Source: Thermoleophilia bacterium | GTDB taxonomy: Bacteria; Actinomycetota; Thermoleophilia; Gaiellales; SKUG01 | Assembly: GCA_025964465.1 (NCBI GenBank) | Contig: JAOPYS010000220.1 | Coordinates: forward strand, 1 to 6,824 | Length of the DNA: 6,824 bases | Direction: 5' to 3' | Part shown: positions 1 through 4,728 of the stretch, one piece after another | Layout of the letters: every line of letters begins with the position of its first letter | Position numbering within the stretch: the stretch's first letter is position 1 | Translations under genes and position numbers: made by a program | Notes under the pieces: model-generated | Database searches by the model: none | The model's input: the letters and a program-made list of their open reading frames with translations, nothing else | Told to the model about the DNA's origin: nothing

Positions 1-510
1 GTGCCCGAGGTGGAGGAGCTGCCGATGGGCGACCCCAGCGGCATCGCGCTGCACAACGCGGGGCTCAAGGCGGACGCGGTGCTCGGGCAGGCGCGGGACG
101 GGGAGCTGGTCGTGGCGTGTGACACCGTCGTGGACGTCGACGGCATCCCGTTCGGCAAGCCGGAGAACGCCGAGGAGGCGCACACGATGCTCGCGCTCAT
201 GCGCGGGCGCTCGCACGACGTGGTCGGCGGGCTGGTCGTGGTGGAGCCGGGTTCGGGTGAGCGGTTCGAGCGCGCCGTGCGCACGAAGGTGCGGTTCCGC
301 GACTTCCCCGACGCGCTGCTGGAGCGCTACGTCGAGGGTGGCGAGTGGGCCGGCCGGGCCGGCGGCTACGCCATCCAGGGCACGGGCGCGGCGATGGTGT
401 CGGGCGTGGGCGGCGACTACCAGAACGTGGTCGGCCTGCCCGTCGCGATGCTGCTGCTGACGCTCGAGGACATCGACGGCTGGGACGACCTGGCCCGACG
501 CGAGGCCTGA
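1..510 (+). CDS. maf: Maf-family nucleotide pyrophosphatase (5'-partial)
   Basis: This is a Maf/HAM1-fold house-cleaning enzyme, a family that hydrolyses non-canonical or surplus nucleoside triphosphates (dTTP, UTP or modified pyrimidines, depending on subfamily) to the monophosphate and pyrophosphate in the cytoplasm. Visible family signatures are CDTVV (residues 40-44 of the visible part, with Asp41 the likely catalytic acid), FGKP (51-54), the RGRSHDVV block (68-75), AGGYAIQG (120-127) and GDYQNVVGLPV (138-148). The usual N-terminal S-x-S-x-R-R segment is missing because the gene enters from outside the window: the GTG at base 1 falls where family members have an internal Val before the conserved Glu. 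It is therefore a partial CDS, not a truncated gene. The stop TGA is at 508-510. Maf genes often lie near mreBCD and have been linked to septum or cell-shape phenotypes. The family call is firm, but the substrate subfamily cannot be decided from this fragment. Confidence 0.93.
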   Translation: MPEVEELPMGDPSGIALHNAGLKADAVLGQARDGELVVACDTVVDVDGIPFGKPENAEEAHTMLALMRGRSHDVVGGLVVVEPGSGERFERAVRTKVRFRDFPDALLERYVEGGEWAGRAGGYAIQGTGAAMVSGVGGDYQNVVGLPVAMLLLTLEDIDGWDDLARREA

Positions 511-550
511 GCCGATCCCGCACGCCCTCGACCTCGCGCTGCGCAACCTG

Positions 551-1630
551 GTGTGGATGGGTGGCAACGCCTTCCTCGCCTGGTCGGCCGTGCTGTTCGC
601 GCTGCACCTGCGGGGCACGCCCACGCACCAGTGGGTAGCCAGCCGCGCGCTCGTCTCGCTCGGCGTGCTGCTCGCGCTCGGTCGCCTCGCCGTCCACGGT
701 CGCCTCGAGAGCGACTCGACGCCGTCGATCGTCACCTTCCTGTGCTTCGCGGCGTTCGCGCCGGTGTGGTCGTGGCGGGCTCGCGCAGGTGACCGCTGGG
801 CGCGCGCGATCGGCATCGTCGGCGTGGTCGCCTTCGCCCCGAACGCGCCGTACATCCTCACCGACCTGTTCCACGTGATGCAGGACGTGCGCTCCGTCGG
901 CCTCGCGCCGCTCGGCTCCGCGCTGTTCGCCCTCGAGTACGGCTGGTTCCTCGTGCTCGGTTCCGCGTCCTGGATCGCCCTGCTCGTGATCATCCGCGAC
1001 TGGCTGCGCGAACGACGACCCCGCACCCCGCTCCTGCGCACCTACGTCGCGGTGAGCGCCGTCGTCGCGTTCGGCGTCTTCCTGGGGCGGATCGAACGCT
1101 TCCACTCCTGGCACCCGCTGCTGGAGCCCGCGCACTTCGCGCACGAGGTCGGCCGGGCCTTCATCCACGCGGGGCCGATCGGCTTCACGCTCATCTGGTG
1201 GGTCGTGGTGCTCGCCTTCGGGATCGGCGGCGTCGCCCTCTACGACGCGCTGCGCCGCGCCGACGGCAGCATCGCCCGCCTCGGGTGGGGGCTCGGATGG
1301 CTGGTCGTCGCCGCGCTGCTGGTGTTCGTCCCCCTCGTCGGGGTCGCCTACGACCTCGCCGGCGTCGAGCGGTTCGCCGTGCCCAACCACGCGGGGTCAG
1401 CCGCGGGCGCGCTCATCGGCCTCGCGCTCGGGGGATTCGCCGCGGCGAGCATCGCCCGTGAGCTCGGCTCCTCGCGCGCGCTGCGCTGGGGCGTCGTCGC
1501 GGCTGCCGCGCTCCCCGTCGTGGCGGTCGCGCTCACGGTCGCGTCGTCCGCGCAGTGGTACGCCCAGTTCCGCGGCCTCTGCGCCTACGGGCCTGACACC
1601 GTGATACACGCCGAGACCTGCGGCGGCTGA
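551..1630 (+). CDS. DUF1361 family integral membrane protein with extra C-terminal membrane domain
   Basis: This 359-aa polytopic membrane protein has no known function. The DUF1361 core is clear: a first hydrophobic segment at residues 8-20, the signature FAPNAPYILTDLFH at 95-108, hydrophobic segments around 120-148 and 165-178, and the second signature FLGRIERFHSW at 177-187. Most DUF1361 proteins I know of are near 200-220 aa and end soon after that block. This one continues with about 150 residues holding roughly four more hydrophobic stretches (about 207-230, 247-268, 282-302, 311-332). It then ends in a short polar tail with cysteines at 343 and 357. It begins 40 bases after the maf stop with no good Shine-Dalgarno. 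GTG at 551 is the first standard start in a frame open since 461, and ATG at 557 is an alternative. It is probably co-transcribed with maf and is convergent with the acidic ORF. A transport or envelope role is possible but unproven. Confidence 0.88.
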   Translation: MWMGGNAFLAWSAVLFALHLRGTPTHQWVASRALVSLGVLLALGRLAVHGRLESDSTPSIVTFLCFAAFAPVWSWRARAGDRWARAIGIVGVVAFAPNAPYILTDLFHVMQDVRSVGLAPLGSALFALEYGWFLVLGSASWIALLVIIRDWLRERRPRTPLLRTYVAVSAVVAFGVFLGRIERFHSWHPLLEPAHFAHEVGRAFIHAGPIGFTLIWWVVVLAFGIGGVALYDALRRADGSIARLGWGLGWLVVAALLVFVPLVGVAYDLAGVERFAVPNHAGSAAGALIGLALGGFAAASIARELGSSRALRWGVVAAAALPVVAVALTVASSAQWYAQFRGLCAYGPDTVIHAETCGG

Positions 1631-1644
1631 CGCCGCTCCCGGCG
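1620..1644. terminator. Possible stem-loops in the convergent junction
   Basis: Two mutually exclusive GC stems lie where the DUF1361 gene and the opposite-strand small ORF meet tail to tail. One is GCGGCG (1620-1625) pairing with CGCCGC (1631-1636) around a 5-base loop that includes the DUF1361 stop. The other is CGCCG (1631-1635) pairing with CGGCG (1640-1644) around 4 bases. Neither is followed by a T-run on either strand, so this is not a canonical intrinsic terminator. Short GC stems are also expected by chance at this composition. Confidence 0.25.
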
Positions 1645-1646
1645 TG

Positions 1647-1853
1647 TCACGCGTCGCTGGAGGACGACGACGAACTCGAGTCGGCGTCCTCGCCGTCACC
1701 CTCGAACTCGTCCGCCTCGAACGGCAGCCCGGCGGACTGCATCATGCGGCCGGTGCGCCCGTGGGCGTCCTTGAGCGAACCGGGGTCGAGGTTCGCGGTG
1801 ACGGCGTCGGGGAGGACGTTGTCGGGCTCGTCGGGCAGGGGATCGTGAGACAT
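1647..1853 (-). CDS. Small acidic protein with poly-serine tail, unknown function
   Basis: I do not recognise this 68-aa protein. It is soluble, with no membrane segment or signal peptide. It is very acidic: 16 Asp/Glu against 3 Lys/Arg. A Pro/Asp-rich N-terminus (SHDPLPDEPDN) is followed by a more ordered-looking middle (SLKDAHGRTGRMMQSAGLPFEADEFEG, given here as residues 26-52) and an acidic stretch. It ends in eight consecutive Ser (59-66) and Asp-Ala. The serines use four different codons (TCG, AGT, TCC, AGC), which argues for selection on the protein rather than DNA slippage or a chance shadow frame. ATG at 1851-1853 is the preferred start; an in-frame GTG at 1884-1886 would add 11 residues. 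There is no clear Shine-Dalgarno for either start, but CATCGT ends 6 bases before the ATG, a weak -10-like element that would fit a leaderless mRNA. The gene is divergent from mreB and convergent with the DUF1361 gene. Composition, codon use and placement support a real gene, though not conclusively. Confidence 0.68.
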   Translation of the reverse strand: MSHDPLPDEPDNVLPDAVTANLDPGSLKDAHGRTGRMMQSAGLPFEADEFEGDGEDADSSSSSSSSDA

Positions 1854-1887
1854 GTCCCGACGATGCCCGCATTCGCGCGCAAGCACC

Positions 1888-1921
1888 CCTCCCGGCGGAG
1901 GCGGCCGCGCAGGTGGCCGCC
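1888..1921. repeat. Adjacent inverted repeats in the divergent promoter region
   Basis: Two perfect inverted repeats sit side by side between the divergent small ORF and mreB. The first is CCTCC (1888-1892) with GGAGG (1897-1901). The second is GGCGGCC (1900-1906) with GGCCGCC (1915-1921) across 8 bases; the two share bases 1900-1901. They lie roughly 60-95 bases upstream of the mreB ATG, a position suited to a regulator site controlling one or both genes. They would form hairpins in the leader of the minus-strand gene if its transcript starts upstream of them. The rest of the 128-base intergenic stretch shows nothing I can name. Chance occurrence in GC-rich DNA cannot be excluded. Confidence 0.35.
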
Positions 1922-1969
1922 CCCGGACCCGCCACCGCCTCGAGTGCCGCGCCCCGGCCCGACCGGGCG

Positions 1970-1982
1970 TATCCTCGCGGCA
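1970..1982 (+). promoter_or_regulatory. Candidate -10 element and leaderless start for mreB
   Basis: TATCCT at 1970-1975 matches the TANNNT -10 consensus of high-GC bacteria. It ends 6 bases before the mreB ATG, so the expected transcription start falls on the A of the start codon. There is no Shine-Dalgarno sequence before this ATG, as a leaderless message would allow. No convincing -35 hexamer is visible near 1945-1953. This is a position-based inference; leaderless genes are known to be common in actinobacteria. Confidence 0.5.
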
Positions 1983-3025
1983 TGTTTGGATTTTCTGGAA
2001 TCGGCGCCCGCGACATCGCGGTCGACCTCGGCACTGCCAACACCCTCGTCTACGTCCGGGGGCGCGGCATCGTGCTCTCCGAGCCCTCCGTGGTGGCGAT
2101 CGACCAGCGCACGGGCGAGGTGCACGCCGTCGGCATCGAGGCCAAGCGCATGCTCGGCCGCACGCCGGCGTCGATCACCGCCATCCGCCCGCTCAAGGAC
2201 GGCGTCATCGCCGACTTCGACGTGTGCGAGCAGATGCTGCGGCACTTCATCAAGAAGGTGCACCACAACCGGTTCGCGCACCCGCGCGTCGTGGTCTGCG
2301 TGCCCTCGGGCGTGACCAACGTCGAGAAGCGCGCCGTGGAGGAGGCCACGCTCTCCGCCGGCGCCCGCCACGCCTACCTGATCGAGGAGCCGATGGCCGC
2401 CGCGATCGGCGCCGGGCTCCCCACCGGTGAGCCGACCGGCTCGATGATCGTCGACATCGGCGGCGGCACGACCGAGGTCGCGGTCGTCTCCCTCGGCGGC
2501 ATCGTCGTCTCCCACTCGCTGCGCGTCGGCGGGGACGAGATGGACGAGGCGATCATCAATTACGTGAAGAAGGACTACAAGATCCTCATCGGTCACCAGA
2601 CCGCGGAGGAGCTGAAGCTCGAGATCGGTTCCGCCTTCCCGCTCGCGCAGGAGGTCAAGGCGGAGATCCGCGGCCGCGACCTGGTCACCGGCCTGCCCAA
2701 GACGCTCGTGCTCACCTCCGAGGAGGTGCGCGAGGCGCTCAAGGACCCGATCGACCAGATCGTGGAGGCCGTCAAGCTCACGCTCGACAAGACGCCGCCG
2801 GAGCTGGCCTCCGACATCATGGACCGCGGCATCATGCTCGCAGGTGGTGGCGCGCTGCTCACGGGCGTGGACGAGCGCCTGCGCTTCGACACGCACATGC
2901 CCGTGCACGTCGCCGAGTCGCCGCTCACCTGCGTGGCGATCGGGGCCGGTCGGTCGCTCGAGGAGTACGAGACGATCCAGCGCACCCAGTCGACCCGACG
3001 TGGTCGCGCGGGCCGCGCCTTCTGA
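1982..3025 (+). CDS. mreB: Rod-shape determining actin homologue MreB
   Basis: MreB is a 347-aa bacterial actin that polymerises into ATP-bound antiparallel filaments on the inner face of the membrane and steers the elongasome. All actin-fold ATPase motifs are present in order: phosphate-1 DLGTANT (15-21), VPSGVT (108-113), EEPMAAAIGAGLP (135-147), phosphate-2 DIGGGTTEVAV (158-168), GGDEMD (183-188) and the adenosine motif MLAGGGALLTG (285-295). Length is normal for the family. The N-terminus (MFGFSGIG) is hydrophobic and resembles the membrane-binding end of other MreBs, which supports ATG 1982 over the in-frame GTG at 1913. The C-terminal tail (about 335-347) is basic, with five Arg. Codons 2-6 (TTT GGA TTT TCT GGA) are A/T-ending and unlike the rest of the gene, leaving an unstructured start. 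It is first in the operon; mreC begins 102 bases later, after a stem-loop. Confidence 0.98.
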   Translation: MFGFSGIGARDIAVDLGTANTLVYVRGRGIVLSEPSVVAIDQRTGEVHAVGIEAKRMLGRTPASITAIRPLKDGVIADFDVCEQMLRHFIKKVHHNRFAHPRVVVCVPSGVTNVEKRAVEEATLSAGARHAYLIEEPMAAAIGAGLPTGEPTGSMIVDIGGGTTEVAVVSLGGIVVSHSLRVGGDEMDEAIINYVKKDYKILIGHQTAEELKLEIGSAFPLAQEVKAEIRGRDLVTGLPKTLVLTSEEVREALKDPIDQIVEAVKLTLDKTPPELASDIMDRGIMLAGGGALLTGVDERLRFDTHMPVHVAESPLTCVAIGAGRSLEEYETIQRTQSTRRGRAGRAF

Positions 3026-3033
3026 CGCACGCC

Positions 3034-3061
3034 GCGGCGGCAGGTGGCATGGTGCCGTCGC
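3034..3061 (+). other. Stem-loop between mreB and mreC
   Basis: Bases 3034-3042 (GCGGCGGCA) pair with 3053-3061 (TGCCGTCGC) to give a 9-bp stem with one G-T wobble and a 10-base loop. The stem starts 8 bases after the mreB stop codon. There is no following T-run, so it is not a standard intrinsic terminator. A role in protecting or processing the 3' end of mreB mRNA, or partial attenuation before mreC, would fit its place in a 102-base gap. The rest of the gap (3062-3116) shows no gene and no convincing promoter. Confidence 0.45.
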
Positions 3062-3116
3062 CGCACGCCCACCATCGAACGGACCGGTAACCCCCGCCGC
3101 TCGACACCCGATAGAC

Positions 3117-3121
3117 GGAAG
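3117..3121 (+). promoter_or_regulatory. Ribosome binding site of mreC
   Basis: GGAAG lies 6 bases before the ATG at 3128. It decides the mreC start in favour of this ATG rather than the in-frame GTG at 3044, which has no Shine-Dalgarno and falls inside the stem-loop. Confidence 0.5.
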
Positions 3122-3127
3122 CCCCGG

Positions 3128-4192
3128 ATGCGCCCCACGCTCCCCCGACCCATACGACGTCGCCGCCCCGCAGACTCCTCCCGCTTCGCGAAGGGCAGTC
3201 GCAGCGTGGCCGCCCCCACGGGCGGTCCCGTCGCGCCGACAGCCGAGTACGTCGGCCGCCGCGGCCGCCGCGTCGCCGGTGGCGCCCGCAGCAGCTCCGG
3301 CAACGTGTTCCCGCGCCGCCGCCCCAGCGCGCCCGTGCGTCGCTCCGCCTTCGCGGCCCTCATCTTCGCCTCGATCGCGCTCATCTCCGCCACCTACCGC
3401 GGCGGCGTCGTGCTGCACGGCGCGCAGCTCGCGGTGCTCGACGTCGTCGCCCCGATCGAGCGCGGGATGTCACGCGCGTGGGACCCGATCGCCGGGGCCT
3501 GGAATTGGTCGGGCCGCCTGCTGCACGCCACGGACGAGAACCCGCGGCTCAAGCAGGACAACGAGGAGCTGCGCGCCGCGCTGCGCCTCGCGCAGAAGGA
3601 TGCTGACGAAGCGGTCACCCTCCGGCGCGAGATGAACTTCGACGCCCGGTACGTCTTCCCCGACGGATACGAGCACAACAAGGTGCACGCCCGCGTGATC
3701 GTGCAGGCGACCGGTGCGGCGCAGGGCACGCTGACGATCGACCGCGGTTCGGACGACGGGATCCGCGTCGACGACACCGTCATGGTGACCTCCGGCCTGA
3801 TCGGTCGGATCACCGAGGTCACCCCGAGTAACGCCGTGGTGGGCCTCATCACGGACCCGCAGCAGCAGGTCGGCGTCAAGGTCTCCGGCAGCGAGGCGAG
3901 CGGCGTGCTGCAGACCACGTCCACCGAGGGCTCGCCCGCGATGCACATCGATGGGGTGAAGCAGTCGGCGAAGGTCGAGAAGGGTGACATCGTCGTGACG
4001 GGCGGGTTCCGGCCGAACGGGCGCCTCAAGTCGATCTACCCCGAGGGCGTCCTCGTCGGCGAGGTCACGAGCTTCGCCAATCCGCCCGCCGAGCTCGAGC
4101 AGACCGTGCAGGTCAAGCCGTACGCGGACTTCGACCGCATCGACCGCGTGCTCGTGCTGGTGCCCGACAGCCGGGGCGGCGACGCCGGGTGA
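3128..4192 (+). CDS. mreC: Rod-shape determining protein MreC with long Arg-rich cytoplasmic tail
   Basis: MreC (354 aa from ATG 3128) is a bitopic membrane protein whose extracytoplasmic part self-assembles and activates the PBP2-RodA synthase. Domain order is: basic cytoplasmic tail (1-72), one membrane segment (about 73-90), a helical/coiled-coil stretch (about 135-170, with NPRLKQDNEELRAALRLAQK) and the paired beta domain (about 186-346). The beta domain carries the family blocks SGLIGRITEV (222-231), LITDPQQQVGVKV (240-252) and the GDIVVTGG...YPEGVLVGEV region (286-313). The tail is unusual: 18 Arg and 1 Lys against 2 acidic residues, whereas many MreC proteins have only 5-20 residues before the membrane segment. 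It is predicted to be disordered by composition (Arg, Pro, Ser, Gly, Ala). The gene overlaps mreD by 4 bases (GTGA). An alternative GTG start at 3044 would add 28 more residues. Confidence 0.95.
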   Translation: MRPTLPRPIRRRRPADSSRFAKGSRSVAAPTGGPVAPTAEYVGRRGRRVAGGARSSSGNVFPRRRPSAPVRRSAFAALIFASIALISATYRGGVVLHGAQLAVLDVVAPIERGMSRAWDPIAGAWNWSGRLLHATDENPRLKQDNEELRAALRLAQKDADEAVTLRREMNFDARYVFPDGYEHNKVHARVIVQATGAAQGTLTIDRGSDDGIRVDDTVMVTSGLIGRITEVTPSNAVVGLITDPQQQVGVKVSGSEASGVLQTTSTEGSPAMHIDGVKQSAKVEKGDIVVTGGFRPNGRLKSIYPEGVLVGEVTSFANPPAELEQTVQVKPYADFDRIDRVLVLVPDSRGGDAG

Positions 4193-4728
4193 GCGTGGGC
4201 GTCCGCATCACGAGTGTGCTGCTCGTCCTGGTCACCGCCCTCGTGCAGGTGTCGATCGTCTGGCGCTTCGACGTCGGCGGTGCCGCGCCCGACCTGCTCA
4301 TCCTGGTCGTGGCGTCGATCGCGCTGCTGACCGGCTCGGTCTCCGGCGCCGCACACGGGTTCCTCGCCGGCGTCGCGCTGGCCACCTTCGCCGCGCTGCC
4401 GCTTGGCTCACACGCGCTGGTCGGCACGCTCGTGGGATACACCATCGGTCGCGTGGGCGAAGCGCTCGTCACCGACGAGCACCCCGTCCCGCCGCTCGTC
4501 GCCGGCGTGTTCGCCACGTTCGTGATGCAGATGGGGCGCCCGCTCGTCGAGTTCCTCGTCAACCCCGCCCTCGGTCGCGTCGGTGGCGTCTGGTCGCAGG
4601 CGGCGCTCGTGACGCTCATCTCGTCGGTGCTGGCCGTGCCAACCTACGTCCTCGTCCGGCGCATCCTCGTGGCGGCGAACGAGTTCGCGCCCGTCGTCAC
4701 GCGCGACGGCGGTGAGGCGTCCGCATGA
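4189..4728 (+). CDS. mreD: Rod-shape determining membrane protein MreD
   Basis: This 179-aa, highly hydrophobic protein has five to six predicted membrane segments (about 6-24, 35-52, 55-71, 75-92, 101-124, 136-160) and a short polar C-terminus. MreD sequences are divergent, but the PDLLILVV block (34-41) followed by the glycine-spaced membrane helix pair (SGAAHGFLAGVAL, 52-64, and PLG, 71-73) is the typical family core, and length and gene order fit exactly. In the family it binds MreC and is part of the membrane core of the elongasome. The start is GTG 4189, overlapping the mreC stop; GTG 4195 is a close alternative. The upstream GGGGCGG (4173-4179) is only a weak ribosome binding site, so translation probably depends on coupling to mreC. 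Its stop overlaps the mrdA start (ATGA). Confidence 0.93.
   Translation: MSVGVRITSVLLVLVTALVQVSIVWRFDVGGAAPDLLILVVASIALLTGSVSGAAHGFLAGVALATFAALPLGSHALVGTLVGYTIGRVGEALVTDEHPVPPLVAGVFATFVMQMGRPLVEFLVNPALGRVGGVWSQAALVTLISSVLAVPTYVLVRRILVAANEFAPVVTRDGGEASA
4711..4717 (+). promoter_or_regulatory. Ribosome binding site of mrdA
   Basis: GGTGAGG lies 7 bases before the ATG at 4725 and inside the end of mreD. It supports this start over the in-frame ATG at 4758. Confidence 0.5.

Noticed and set aside
1..3. GTG at base 1 as the true maf start, implying an N-terminally truncated Maf
   Set aside because: The frame is open to the window edge and the GTG falls at an internal family position. The missing N-terminal motif most likely lies just outside the window.
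511..550. Coding-like in-frame residues before the DUF1361 GTG, suggesting a frameshifted or non-standard start
   Set aside because: There is no ATG, GTG or TTG in that stretch, and the first DUF1361 membrane segment is complete when starting at 551 or 557.
197..1390. A 397-codon minus-strand open frame across maf and the DUF1361 gene
   Set aside because: Composition is biased and repetitive (Arg, Glu, Pro, Gly) with no recognisable domain, and it crosses two well-supported plus-strand genes.
1913..1981. Upstream GTG start for mreB adding 23 residues
   Set aside because: The extra residues are low-complexity, the family starts at the MFG segment, and the -10-like TATCCT sits inside the extension.
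1644..2315. A 223-codon plus-strand frame overlapping the start of mreB
   Set aside because: It reads through the divergent control region and into mreB in the wrong frame, with an Arg/Pro/Ser-rich low-complexity translation.
1742..3418. A 558-codon open frame on the minus strand opposite mreB
   Set aside because: It mirrors mreB, whose protein motifs are unmistakable on the plus strand. The antisense translation is a low-complexity Arg/Ala/Gly/Asp mixture typical of shadow frames in GC-rich DNA.
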